Origin: an uncultured Treponema sp. | GTDB lineage: Bacteria; Spirochaetota; Spirochaetia; Treponematales; Treponemataceae | DNA: 37,633 nucleotides | Assembly: GCA_937902125.1 (NCBI GenBank) | Contig: CALDIB010000079.1 | Span: 1-37,633 of the forward strand | Reading direction: 5' to 3' | Shown: positions 14,306 through 23,350 of the stretch, piece by piece | Layout: each line of letters opens with the position of its first letter | Position numbering within the stretch: position 1 is the stretch's first letter | Made by a program: the position numbers and the translations under genes | The notes under the pieces: model-generated | Seen by the model: the letters and a program-made list of their open reading frames with translations, nothing else | What the model was told of the DNA's origin: nothing | Databases searched by the model: none

Positions 14306-17300
14306 CGCTTTTCAGGAAAAATTGAAAGCGCCACGTCAATTCCAATCAAATTGACAAAAAGCCAGCGTTTTCCTTCGTTGTCATTGTAAAAGCGGCCTAT
14401 GCCTGCCACTTGCCGCACGCTTTCGTCAACGCATTCAACTCTAAACTTCAACCGAACCTCATCGCCTTCCGCGGACTTATTTTTTATTTTTTCAAAAATA
14501 CGCTCTCTGTCCTGTTCAAAGACAAAGTTGGAAAACTTGAAGCGGAATTTTTTTTCAAAATCTTCCTTGTCGTAGCCGAACATTTCATACAAGGCTTGGT
14601 TGGTTGTAAAAAGCCTGTCGTCTTTTAGGCTTGCGTCTATTTTAAAGGCGCCGCTTGGAAGCCTGTCCAAATCGCTTCCTGACAAAATGTTGACGTCTTC
14701 CAATGTTTGCGCCAAATTTGCGTTGAGCGTGCTTTCTCTCATATACTGAATGCGGGCGTCAAAGCCGCTCCAATTTACAACCTTGGCGCGCATGGTGTAG
14801 CAAGTGGGCCTGTCTTTGTCCGGGAAAATATTTTTTTGAACAAAGTCGCGAAAAACGCCTTCTTCCTTGATGCAAAAGTCGCAAGGCTCGTCGCGGTTCC
14901 ACAAAGCCTTGTAGCATTTTTTTCCCACGCAATCTTTTTTTTCTTTGCCGCATATATTGCAAGCAATCTTGTTCACATAAATCAAGTCGTAGTTGTCGGC
15001 GTAGCAAACATAAACCGCGTCCGAAAATTCGTCCAAGAGCCAGTCCATGTTCCTGTAAAAAACATAGGAAGGCAAAACGCTCTGGCCTGAAAAAACATTG
15101 AACTGGTTCTTGCCGTAACGCTTGGCCGCCAAAAGCGCCATGTCCGAATTGTTGTAAAGGGTTTGATAGTCCATTCCAAAATCGGGCGCCACGGCCACGC
15201 CGATAGAGCAAGTGACTTTAAAGCGTTCCACTTCAAATCGAAGGGCGGCGGACAAATCCGAAAGAAGTTTTTCCAATTCTCCCTTTGAATACTTTTTGGG
15301 AACAAAAATCGCGAACTCGTCTCCGCCCATTCTGCAAACGCAGGATTTTTTGTCAAAGAAATTGGAAAGAATGCCCGCCACTTTTTTTATCGTGTCGTCG
15401 CCGGTCATGTGGCCAAAAGTGTCGTTGATTGTCTTAAAGTCGTCAATGTCAAGGCTGATGAAAACCGCGTCGTAACTGGCGCTCTTTACAAAGAATTCGC
15501 CGACGGACTTTTCCAAAATGGTGCGGTTGTCCAAGCCGGTCAAAAAATCCGAATGCGCCTGCCGCTCGATTTGCAAAAGCTTTTTGGTAAGCGTTTTTTC
15601 TTCCTCAAGTTTTTTTACAACCGAATGGGCAACGACGTTTCTGACCCTATGGCGCATGATGTTGGCGTTGTATGGTTTTTGCAAAAAGTCGTCGGCGTTC
15701 AAGTCAAAGGCCTTTTGCTCGCTGTCTTCGTCTCCTTGGGAAGTCACGATTACAGGCAGGGCTTTTGTCCGCGGATCGTTCCTTATTTTTTTAAGAACCT
15801 CAAAGCCGTTCATCACCGGCATAATCAAGTCCAAAAGAACGATGCTGATTTTTTCGTAATTCGCTTCTATGTATTTCCAAGCCTCAACTCCATTGGCGGC
15901 CTGGGCAATTTCAAATTCAGACTTGAACATTTCCGACAAAATAACGCGGCTTGACTCAACGTCGTCAACCACAAGCATAACGCCGTTAGTTTTTTCGGAA
16001 GAATCGAACAAAGCCCCCTCTATGTTGGCCTTTGTCAAAGACTCCACGCCCAAAGTTTTTGGGGCATTCATGTCCATAATTCTTGACTTTCTTAAAAGCG
16101 AAAAGAATTCGTTTTTATCCAAGGGCTTTGAAAAATAATAGCCTTGAACGTAAGCGCAGCCCATGTTCTTAAGCTGGGTAACTTGGCCTTTTGTCTCAAC
16201 GCCTTCGGCCACAACCTTAAGGTTAAGCCAATTGGCCAAACTTATGATGTAACTTAAAATTCCTTTTCCGTTTGTTCGCTCCATTTCGTTGCGAACAAAG
16301 GTCATGTCAAGCTTTAAAATGTCAATGGGCATTTCGCTCAACATATTGAGGGACGAATATCCAGAGCCAAAGTCGTCCATCTCAATCATAAAGTCATGCT
16401 TTCTCAACTCGTAAATTATCTTTACAATTTGCTCGGGATCTTCAGTGTAAGCGGACTCGGTTATTTCAAGATGAAGGTATTTTGCGGGAATGTCGTATTT
16501 TTTTACAAGGCCAGAAAGGGTCGCCACAAGGCCAGGCGTGAGCAAGTCGGCGCGGGAAACGTTCACGCTTACCGGAACCATTCTGTTTCCCGCCGAAAGC
16601 CAAGAGCGCAAGTCAATGCAAACCTGCTCCCAAACATACATGTCCATTCTGGTAATAAAGCCGTTCTTTTCAAAAAGCGGAATGAAGTCTCCCGGCGACA
16701 TCATTCCCATTTCGCGGCTTTTCCAACGAACAAGCGCTTCGGCGCCGGCAATCGTTTCCGTGGCCAAATCGTATTTGGGCTGGTAGTAAACCAAGAACTC
16801 CCGGTTCCTTAAAGCCGCTTCCATGCCGCTGGCGATTTTTTGCTCGCCAATCATTTTCTTGCGGATTGAATCGTCGTAAACGCAATGGTAAACGCCGTAA
16901 TGTCCCTTGGCTTTTTCAGCGGCCATTTGCGCGCGGTCGCACATCACGGAAAGGGATGTCCTCATGTTCATTATAGGATAAATTCCGAACACAAGTCGCA
17001 AGCGCAGATTGAATCTTCTGGCTTCAGGAATTTCGTTCAAGCGGTCGATGATTTTTCTGAAAGCCTCGTCGGTGTAAACGCCCGCGCGCTCCACAAGCAT
17101 AAGGAATATGTCTTCGGAAAAGTGGCCGGCGATTCCGCCCCGTGCCCTGGCTTCTTCCAAGATAAGCTGGCCGGCGCCGCGCAAAACCTTGTTTCCAATT
17201 TCAATTCCGCAAATGTCGTTGACCAACTTAAAGCGCTCGATGTCTATGCAAACAAAGTCGTAATTTTTTGACCCCCGCTCGTCCAAAAGTTTTTGCGACT

Positions 17301-17775
17301 GAATCAAAAAATACTGCTTTGAATAAAGGCCTGTCAAATCGTCGCGGCTCACGGCGCTCATCGTGATTGAAGTTTCCCGCAGACGGATTACATTTTTAAA
17401 ACGCCGCAAAACGATCTGCTCGTCGTAAGGCTCGTGGACAAAATCAACGGCGCCGTTTTCTATGGCTTCCAACTCGGCCTTTTCGGAATGCCGCTTGGCG
17501 CTCACGATGATTGGAATGTGGGAAGACCAAGCGTAAGAATTTACGTCCCGCAAAAAATCCACAAAGGGGCTTTGAGAAGAGCTTACCGCGGAATTTTGCT
17601 TTAAGTCCGCGGAAACGCAAACGGCGCTTATAAGGTTTGGATTAGTCTTTAAAAATTGCGCGGCTTCCCGCGGCGACGAAGTGAACAGAATGAAAAAATT
17701 CTTTTCAAGGATTTTTCTTAAATTTGAGGAATTGTCCTTTTCGTCATTCAAGACTAAAATCGTTGGTAAATTCAT
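14302..17775 (-). CDS. REC-GGDEF-EAL-REC-GGDEF-PAS signalling protein (c-di-GMP turnover)
   Basis: The 1157-residue cytoplasmic protein has a receiver-like domain (4-125) lacking the conserved Lys (HEP at the KP position), a degenerate GGDEF domain (143-300, HFSED in place of the signature), and an EAL domain (312-562) with EAL at 346-348, SVNVS, EITES, DDFGSGYSS and AEGVET all present. A second receiver (598-708) keeps Asp649 and Lys700, and a second GGDEF domain (740-898) keeps GGDEF at 817-821. PAS-type domains end it: one with six Cys at 939, 942, 949, 954, 965 and 968, another at about 1035-1150. So one intact phosphodiesterase and one intact cyclase site share a chain. It overlaps prfA and prmC by 4 nt each. 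Confidence 0.92.
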   Translation of the reverse strand: MNLPTILVLNDEKDNSSNLRKILEKNFFILFTSSPREAAQFLKTNPNLISAVCVSADLKQNSAVSSSQSPFVDFLRDVNSYAWSSHIPIIVSAKRHSEKAELEAIENGAVDFVHEPYDEQIVLRRFKNVIRLRETSITMSAVSRDDLTGLYSKQYFLIQSQKLLDERGSKNYDFVCIDIERFKLVNDICGIEIGNKVLRGAGQLILEEARARGGIAGHFSEDIFLMLVERAGVYTDEAFRKIIDRLNEIPEARRFNLRLRLVFGIYPIMNMRTSLSVMCDRAQMAAEKAKGHYGVYHCVYDDSIRKKMIGEQKIASGMEAALRNREFLVYYQPKYDLATETIAGAEALVRWKSREMGMMSPGDFIPLFEKNGFITRMDMYVWEQVCIDLRSWLSAGNRMVPVSVNVSRADLLTPGLVATLSGLVKKYDIPAKYLHLEITESAYTEDPEQIVKIIYELRKHDFMIEMDDFGSGYSSLNMLSEMPIDILKLDMTFVRNEMERTNGKGILSYIISLANWLNLKVVAEGVETKGQVTQLKNMGCAYVQGYYFSKPLDKNEFFSLLRKSRIMDMNAPKTLGVESLTKANIEGALFDSSEKTNGVMLVVDDVESSRVILSEMFKSEFEIAQAANGVEAWKYIEANYEKISIVLLDLIMPVMNGFEVLKKIRNDPRTKALPVIVTSQGDEDSEQKAFDLNADDFLQKPYNANIMRHRVRNVVAHSVVKKLEEEKTLTKKLLQIERQAHSDFLTGLDNRTILEKSVGEFFVKSASYDAVFISLDIDDFKTINDTFGHMTGDDTIKKVAGILSNFFDKKSCVCRMGGDEFAIFVPKKYSKGELEKLLSDLSAALRFEVERFKVTCSIGVAVAPDFGMDYQTLYNNSDMALLAAKRYGKNQFNVFSGQSVLPSYVFYRNMDWLLDEFSDAVYVCYADNYDLIYVNKIACNICGKEKKDCVGKKCYKALWNRDEPCDFCIKEEGVFRDFVQKNIFPDKDRPTCYTMRAKVVNWSGFDARIQYMRESTLNANLAQTLEDVNILSGSDLDRLPSGAFKIDASLKDDRLFTTNQALYEMFGYDKEDFEKKFRFKFSNFVFEQDRERIFEKIKNKSAEGDEVRLKFRVECVDESVRQVAGIGRFYNDNEGKRWLFVNLIGIDVALSIFPEKR

Positions 17776-18863
17776 TGCGCCCCAAGCTCGCTCACATCCG
17801 CCTTTAATTGTTCTTCTTTTGCGTAAACATTAAGCGCGTCCAGCATGTCGTCCATGTTGCCCATCATAAAGCCGGGCAAGTTGTGGGCGCTGTAATTTAT
17901 TCTGTGGTCTGTCACGCGGTCTTGAGGAAAGTTGTATGTCCTGATTTTTTCCGAACGGGCGCCGGAACCCACCATGCTTTTTCGGGCGTCGGCGCGCTCG
18001 GCGTTCTTTTTGCTTTCTTCCAATTCAAAAAGGCGGGCCCGCAAAACGCGCCAAGCCTTGGCCTTGTTCTTTATTTGGGATTTTTCGTCCTGTTGGATTA
18101 CGACGATTCCTGTGGGAATGTGGGTAAGGCGGACGGCCGAGTCTGTTGTGTTTACGCACTGGCCGCCAGGCCCGCCGGCTCGCATCACGTCAACGCGGAC
18201 GTCGTCGGGCTTGATGTCAATTTCAGTTTCTTCCGCTTCAGGCAAAACGGCTACAGTGGCAGTGGAAGTTTGCAAGCGGCCTTGGCTTTCTGTTTGAGGA
18301 ACCCGCTGAACGCGGTGAACGCCGGACTCCCAGCGCAAGGTTCCGTATACAAATTTTCCGCTGATGGAAGTGACTATTTTGTTAAAGCCGCCAACTTCGG
18401 TTTCCTGAGCTTCCATGGTTTCGGTTTTCCAGCCCCGGCGCTCGGCCAAGTGGCAATACATTTCCCAAAGGTCGCGGACAAAAAGGCTGGCTTCGTCGCC
18501 GCCGGCCGCGCTGCGGATTTCAAGGATGATGTTCTTTTCGTCAAGGGGATCCGGCGGAATGAGCTGGACTTTTATTCTTTCCTCCAGCTTGGGCTTTTCC
18601 TCTTCAAGGCTTTTCAATTCTTCGCGGGCCATTTCTTTCATGTCCGCGTCGTCTTCTTCGGTGATTATTTTTTTGTCGTCTTCAATTCCGTTCAGTATTT
18701 TTTTGTATTCTTCATAAAGCGCGCAAACTTCGCCCAAGTAATTGTTTTCCCGCATAGTGTCTTTGTATTTTTTTTGGTCTTTCACAAGGGCGGGATCAAG
18801 GATTTGCTCTTTTACAATTTCGTATCTTTTGGCGCAGTCTTCAAGTTTCTTCAATAGGTCCAT
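17772..18863 (-). CDS. prfA: peptide chain release factor 1
   Basis: The 363-residue protein is full length for RF1. It has the GGQ motif at 233-235 in MRAGGPGGQCVNTTDSAVR, which triggers peptidyl-tRNA hydrolysis, and VPQTESQGRLQTSTATVAV in the codon-recognition domain. It reads UAA and UAG stops. The ATG at 18863 follows a TATAAT box by 9 nt with no ribosome-binding site, so it appears leaderless. It leads an operon with the c-di-GMP gene and prmC, the enzyme that methylates its GGQ. Confidence 0.95.
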   Translation of the reverse strand: MDLLKKLEDCAKRYEIVKEQILDPALVKDQKKYKDTMRENNYLGEVCALYEEYKKILNGIEDDKKIITEEDDADMKEMAREELKSLEEEKPKLEERIKVQLIPPDPLDEKNIILEIRSAAGGDEASLFVRDLWEMYCHLAERRGWKTETMEAQETEVGGFNKIVTSISGKFVYGTLRWESGVHRVQRVPQTESQGRLQTSTATVAVLPEAEETEIDIKPDDVRVDVMRAGGPGGQCVNTTDSAVRLTHIPTGIVVIQQDEKSQIKNKAKAWRVLRARLFELEESKKNAERADARKSMVGSGARSEKIRTYNFPQDRVTDHRINYSAHNLPGFMMGNMDDMLDALNVYAKEEQLKADVSELGAQ

Positions 18864-18872
18864 AACCTATAA

Positions 18873-18901
18873 ATTATAGCGCTTCTTATGGAATATTTCA
18901 A
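18873..18901 (-). promoter_or_regulatory. prfA operon promoter
   Basis: TTGAAA (18896-18901) and a perfect TATAAT (18873-18878) are 17 nt apart on the minus strand. It overlaps the back-to-back era promoter, so polymerase should not occupy both at once. Confidence 0.78.
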
Positions 18902-18917
18902 CTAATTTTGCTATACT
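18889..18917 (+). promoter_or_regulatory. era promoter
   Basis: TATACT (18912-18917) is a good -10. The -35 17 nt upstream, TGGAAT (18889-18894), is weaker. The -10 ends 9 nt before the era ATG at 18927. Confidence 0.6.
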
Positions 18918-18926
18918 CATAATTGT

Positions 18927-19820
18927 ATGGAAAATAAAAAATGCGCGATGGTCGTGATAATAGGCCGTCCCAGCGCCGGAAAGTCAACATTTTTGAACAC
19001 GGCTTGCCAAGAAAACGTTTCGATTGTCTCCCCCATTCCTCAAACCACAAGAAACGCCATTCACGGCATTGTGAACACTTCCCTTGGACAACTTGTTTTT
19101 GTGGACACGCCCGGCTACCACAAGTCCGAAAAAAAGCTCAACCTTATTTTGCAGCAAACAGCGAAAGACCAGCTTGACGGAGCCGACGCCGTTTTGTATT
19201 TGATTGACTCAAGCCGCGAAACAGGCGAAGAGGAAGACTTAATCGCAAGCCTCATCGCGCCCCATTCGGCAAAAACCGTAGTGGCCGCCAACAAATGCGA
19301 CTTGCCGGAATCAAACATTTTGGCCTGCAAAAATTTTGTCGCCTCCCGCCTGCCGGAAATTCCCCAAGAGCGATTCTTTGAAATTTCGGCAAAAAAAGAC
19401 AAGGGCGTGGAAGAGGTTTTGAAAGCCCTTTACGCTTTGGCGCCTGAGCAGCCCAACCTTTATCCTGAAGGCTACTACACAGACCAAGAGGTGGAATTTA
19501 GAATAGCGGAAGTGATTCGCGGCGAAGCCATAAACCGCTTGCAGGAGGAAATTCCCCACGCCGTTTACGTTGAAATCGCCGACGCGGAATTTAAAAACGA
19601 CGGAAAAAAATTGTGGGTTCGAGCCTTTTTGTGCGTGGAACGGGAAAGCCAAAAGGGAATCGTAATCGGAAAAGGCGCTTCCATGATAAAAACAATCCGC
19701 GTGGAATCCCTAAAAAAATTGCGGGAAATTTTTGAATACAAAATAGACTTGGACTTGCAAGTTAAGGTTGACAAAAACTGGCGGCAAAAGGACGACCGCC
19801 TTTCAAGGCTTTTAAAATAG
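18927..19820 (+). CDS. era: GTPase Era
   Basis: The 297-residue protein has a GTPase domain with G1 GRPSAGKST, the switch region ending SPIPQTTRNAIHG, G3 DTPGYH and G4 NKCD, followed by a C-terminal KH domain (KGIVIGKGASMIKTIRVESL). Era assists 30S ribosomal subunit maturation by binding the 3' end of 16S rRNA. Length and order are normal for the family. It is transcribed alone; the 77 bp before the convergent pseudouridine synthase gene show no strong terminator. Confidence 0.95.
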   Translation: MENKKCAMVVIIGRPSAGKSTFLNTACQENVSIVSPIPQTTRNAIHGIVNTSLGQLVFVDTPGYHKSEKKLNLILQQTAKDQLDGADAVLYLIDSSRETGEEEDLIASLIAPHSAKTVVAANKCDLPESNILACKNFVASRLPEIPQERFFEISAKKDKGVEEVLKALYALAPEQPNLYPEGYYTDQEVEFRIAEVIRGEAINRLQEEIPHAVYVEIADAEFKNDGKKLWVRAFLCVERESQKGIVIGKGASMIKTIRVESLKKLREIFEYKIDLDLQVKVDKNWRQKDDRLSRLLK

Positions 19821-19897
19821 TTTGCAAAACAAATATTGGTCGCAAGCCAAAAAAGCGCCGCGACTAAAATTGCAGGCAAGCCCAAAAAAGCCGCAGC

Positions 19898-21151
19898 CTA
19901 ATAAGAAAAGTCCGGCTCCCGCTCAAAAACCATTTCTTTTCCGCTGGCCGGATGAACAAAGCGCAAATATTTTGCATGGAGCAAAAGCCGCCCGTCTTCG
20001 CGGCCATACAAATTGTCGCCGACAATCGCCGCGCCAAGAGCCATTGCCGCCGCGACGCGAAGTTGGTGCGTCCTTCCAGTTTGCGGCTCAAACAAAACGC
20101 TTGTGGCCTTGCGCTCGTTTCCCATTTCGTCGCGGCGCGTCCATACCCTAAGGCGCTTCCAATCGGTTATGGCCAGCCTTCCGTAAAGGTCGTCCAAAAT
20201 TTGCCGCGGCCGGTTTTCCAAGTCAACCCGATGCTTAAGCTCAACGCGGCCCGATTCCTCTTTTACAACGCCGTCCAAAACCGCAATATATTTTTTCTTC
20301 ACTTGCCTGTTTTCAAATTGCGCGTTGAGAGCCCGGTGGCTTGCTTCGTCAAAGGCCAAAACCATAAGGCCGCTTGTGTCCATGTCCAAGCGGTGGACGC
20401 TGGGCTGCTCAATCATATTTGGAAAAAGCCTTTTTGCGCGGGAAACAACGCAATCCCGCTTTTCAGGTCCGCGGCCCGGAACTGACAAAAGGCCTGAAGG
20501 CTTGTTCACCACCAAAATGTTTTGGTCGCGGTAAATTATTTCCAAGCCCAAAATGGCAGGCAAAATAAGGGCGCACTTTTCATCGCAAGGGGGATAAAAA
20601 TTTTTTGGGACAAGGCGGCTGTTCGGCTTTCCCCAGTAAAATTCAGCCAGGCTTATAGGCCGAAGTCCTAAACTAAAGGCTTGGCTCAAAAGTTTTGGAG
20701 CCGAGCAGTCGCCGGTTCCAGTGGGCAAAAGTTTTTGCCGGGAAATGTCCTTAAAGGTCAGCCAGGAGCCGTCAAAACGGCAAAAGCGGTAAAGGGAATA
20801 AATTTGTTTGAGCGTTTGGTTGCAAAGTTCAAGGCGCCTTTTGTTCCTAGCGGCTTTTTCTTCGCCGCTTTCCCCAATGGGAACTTGGCTCAACCTGTGA
20901 ATTTCTTTGTCGTTGATTAAGACTGCGGCCTTGTATTTTTCTTCGTCAAAAAGCGGGGGCGCAAAGCCCTCACGGTTCCAACTTCCTTCATAAGAGCCGC
21001 TAAAGGCGCGAAGGACAACTTCCTTTCCGTCTTGGTCTTGGCAAACCAAGGCGCCGAACATTCCTGTCCAAGCGCAGCCGTCGCGCTCCAAGTCCGCCAT
21101 CATTTTTAGGCAAACTTGGCGAGCCCTTTCTTCGTCAAAGGGAGCGAACAC
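19898..21151 (-). CDS. RluA-family pseudouridine synthase with N-terminal extension
   Basis: The catalytic domain (from about residue 200) has IIYRDQNILVVNKPSGLLSV, the catalytic Asp in HRLDMDTSG, and QTGRTHQLRVAAA, all typical of RluA-type RNA pseudouridine synthases. The N-terminal 190 residues include LPTGTGDCSAPKLL and LAEFYWG segments seen in a long-form subgroup; RNA target unknown. The frame runs open to 21223, but a GTG at 21151, with GGAAG 6 nt upstream, gives a 17-nt overlap with rpiA instead of 89 nt and is preferred, though unproven. Last gene of the operon. Confidence 0.85.
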   Translation of the reverse strand: MFAPFDEERARQVCLKMMADLERDGCAWTGMFGALVCQDQDGKEVVLRAFSGSYEGSWNREGFAPPLFDEEKYKAAVLINDKEIHRLSQVPIGESGEEKAARNKRRLELCNQTLKQIYSLYRFCRFDGSWLTFKDISRQKLLPTGTGDCSAPKLLSQAFSLGLRPISLAEFYWGKPNSRLVPKNFYPPCDEKCALILPAILGLEIIYRDQNILVVNKPSGLLSVPGRGPEKRDCVVSRAKRLFPNMIEQPSVHRLDMDTSGLMVLAFDEASHRALNAQFENRQVKKKYIAVLDGVVKEESGRVELKHRVDLENRPRQILDDLYGRLAITDWKRLRVWTRRDEMGNERKATSVLFEPQTGRTHQLRVAAAMALGAAIVGDNLYGREDGRLLLHAKYLRFVHPASGKEMVFEREPDFSY

Positions 21152-21857
21152 GGCCGTCTTCCGTGGCCACAAAAACCATGGGAACGTTTTTTGTAAAGAA
21201 GCCGTTTTCAACCACGCCCACAATGGCGTTCAACTTTTTTTCCATAACTTTTGGGTCAACCGGCTTTTCCCATAAAACGTCAAGAATCTGGTTTCCGTTG
21301 TCGGTGATTACAGGGCCGGCCTTGCGAAGGCCTTGCCTCAAGACGCATTTTCCGCCAAGTTTTTCTATGGCCTTTTGAACGGGAACCCGGGCGTCGGCGA
21401 TAATTTCAACCGGCAAGGGAAATTTTGTTCCCAGCGATTTGACGGCTTTTGAAGAATCTCCGATTACGACAAAAGTTTTCGCGTTGTATTCTACAATTTT
21501 TTCGCGCAAGAGCGCCGCGCCGCCGCCTTTTATCACCGCCTTGTCGGGAGCGATTTCGTCCGCGCCGTCAATGGCCAAGTCAAGCCGGCCGCCTATGGCC
21601 TTGTCGTTCAATGAATAAACCGGTATGCCAAAATCTTCGCAAGCCAATTGAGTCTGAAAGCTTGTGACGACGGCGCGAATGTCGTTCAAAGTTCCGTCGG
21701 CGATTCTCTCCGCCAAACGCCGGACCGCCGGCATTGCGGTGGAGCCTGTTCCCAAGCCGATTTTCATTCCGCTAAAAATTTTTTTCTGTTCAATAAGCGC
21801 GTCAATCGCCGTCCGCGCCACAAGTTCCTTTTGCTCATTTTGGCTTAGCTTCTTCAT
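21135..21857 (-). CDS. rpiA: ribose-5-phosphate isomerase A
   Basis: The 240-residue protein carries GLGTGSTAMPAV, SFQTQLACEDFGIPV, DLAIDGADEIAP, KGGGAALLREKIV and LRQGLRKAGPVITDNGNQILD, all RpiA hallmarks. It interconverts ribose 5-phosphate and ribulose 5-phosphate in the pentose phosphate pathway. The ATG at 21857 has GGAG 6 nt upstream; a TTG at 21863 is less likely. It overlaps the aroDE end by 23 nt. Confidence 0.95.
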   Translation of the reverse strand: MKKLSQNEQKELVARTAIDALIEQKKIFSGMKIGLGTGSTAMPAVRRLAERIADGTLNDIRAVVTSFQTQLACEDFGIPVYSLNDKAIGGRLDLAIDGADEIAPDKAVIKGGGAALLREKIVEYNAKTFVVIGDSSKAVKSLGTKFPLPVEIIADARVPVQKAIEKLGGKCVLRQGLRKAGPVITDNGNQILDVLWEKPVDPKVMEKKLNAIVGVVENGFFTKNVPMVFVATEDGRVRSL

Positions 21858-23349
21858 AATCAACTCCGGTGAATATTTTAAATTGCTCGTATCCTTGATA
21901 TTTCAACATCGACTCGCCGTTGCAAACCTTGCAGCCCGCGGCCGCGGCGCGCTCCATCATCGGCGTGACGCGAGGAGTGTAAATTATGTCAAAGACAAGC
22001 TCGCGGCCAGTCCAATGGTAAAAGGAAAGGGGGTCGTTTTGTGAATTGCTGGATTCCGTTGAATTCATTCCAACGGAAGTGGTTTGCACGATAATGTCGG
22101 AATATTTCTCTATCAAAGGAACGGAGTCCGCCGACAACAAAGCGTATTCAAAGCCAAACATATCCGCGACCGCTTTTGCCCGCAAGGGAGTTCTATTAAA
22201 AACGCAAGCCTTGCCGCCAAGCATCTTGATGGCATAGGCGACGGCGCGACTGGCTCCCCCCGCCCCTATAACAGAAATTCTTTTATGGCGCAAATTTTTA
22301 AGGCCGGTCCATTCCAAAAGCGCGTTCGCAAAGCCTGTGCAATCCGTGTTGTATCCACACCATTTGTCGTTTTTTCTGACGATGGTGTTGGCCGCGGAAA
22401 TTTCGCGGGCGCGGGAGTCCAGCTCAAAAAGTTCGTGGAGTACGCTTTCTTTATGGGGGACCGTGACCGACATTCCTCTAACGCCGATTTCATTGGCAAA
22501 CTCAATTGCCTGCTGAATTTCCGCGGAAGGAATCGGAATGTAAACCGCGTTCATAAAATGGTTCACATAGCCTTGGTTGTGCAAAAGGGGGCTGTCCGTT
22601 TTTAAAAGAGGCCAGCCAGTTATTCCAAAAATTTTGGTTTTATCGTTTAAATCTTTAAAGTGATAGACTTGGTTCATCATAATCGGATCAATATGGCCGA
22701 TTGTCTTTAGTTCGTTTCCTTCGACATCAGCCGAAGTGTATGTTAAAAACGAATGTGTCTTGTAAGCCAAAATTCTTGAGGCGATTCCCATAGGCCCCAT
22801 GGCGCAAAGTATGTGCTCATACTTTGTAAAGTCTCGGGTTTCGTAAAACAGATTTTTTACGTCGTCCAAAGTCTTTGGCATAAAGGCGATTTTTGGAATT
22901 TCGTAGCCGGTTTTTCTCATTGAGTCGCAGCGCTTTATTATGTCGTGAACCGGCTCGTTCATGCTGTGAAAACTGCGGATGATTTTTGTTCCAAAAGCCA
23001 GCGCCGCGTCCTGCAAGCTGGGAACATGAAAGTCTTCCTCAAAGTCAACATATTGAAAATTGCGCTCGGGATTCTGGTCGTCGGCAAAAGCCATGGCGCG
23101 GGCAAAAAGCATTGTTCGGGAGCCTTCGCCTGCAACATATTTTCCGCCGTCAACCCGGCGCCGAATTGTCAAAATGCAGGGGATTCTGGCAAGCTCAGGA
23201 AATTTTCTAATGTGAAGGCTTTCGTCCTCGTCAAGAAAGTCCGCCCTAAGTTCTAGCAAGTCAACATAGGGCCTGTATCGGTGGACCAAATCCAAGTTTT
23301 CTTTTATGGTTTTTCCTGTAAGCGTCAGGCAGATTTTAGGGCTTTGCAT
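21835..23349 (-). CDS. aroDE: bifunctional 3-dehydroquinate dehydratase/shikimate dehydrogenase
   Basis: The 504-residue protein is a fusion. Residues 1-220 form a type I dehydroquinate dehydratase with ELRAD (33-37), His128 in SFHSM and the Schiff-base Lys153 in PKIAFMPK. Residues 235-504 form shikimate dehydrogenase with catalytic Lys300 in VPHK, Asp336 in NTD, and the NADP-binding GAGGASRA (363-370). Together they carry out steps three and four of the shikimate pathway. The same fusion is known in plants and some bacteria. No other aromatic biosynthesis gene is nearby. It begins 1 nt after the PASTA gene stop. Confidence 0.93.
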   Translation of the reverse strand: MQSPKICLTLTGKTIKENLDLVHRYRPYVDLLELRADFLDEDESLHIRKFPELARIPCILTIRRRVDGGKYVAGEGSRTMLFARAMAFADDQNPERNFQYVDFEEDFHVPSLQDAALAFGTKIIRSFHSMNEPVHDIIKRCDSMRKTGYEIPKIAFMPKTLDDVKNLFYETRDFTKYEHILCAMGPMGIASRILAYKTHSFLTYTSADVEGNELKTIGHIDPIMMNQVYHFKDLNDKTKIFGITGWPLLKTDSPLLHNQGYVNHFMNAVYIPIPSAEIQQAIEFANEIGVRGMSVTVPHKESVLHELFELDSRAREISAANTIVRKNDKWCGYNTDCTGFANALLEWTGLKNLRHKRISVIGAGGASRAVAYAIKMLGGKACVFNRTPLRAKAVADMFGFEYALLSADSVPLIEKYSDIIVQTTSVGMNSTESSNSQNDPLSFYHWTGRELVFDIIYTPRVTPMMERAAAAGCKVCNGESMLKYQGYEQFKIFTGVDYEEAKPK

Positions 23350-23350
23350 T

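Noticed and set aside
17808..18857. 349-codon plus-strand reading frame
   Set aside because: It is exactly opposite prfA, whose motifs are unmistakable; the open frame follows from the codon bias of prfA.
19821..19897. Terminator or small RNA between era and the pseudouridine synthase gene
   Set aside because: Only a 5-bp stem (GTCGC and GCGAC) was seen, with no U tract.
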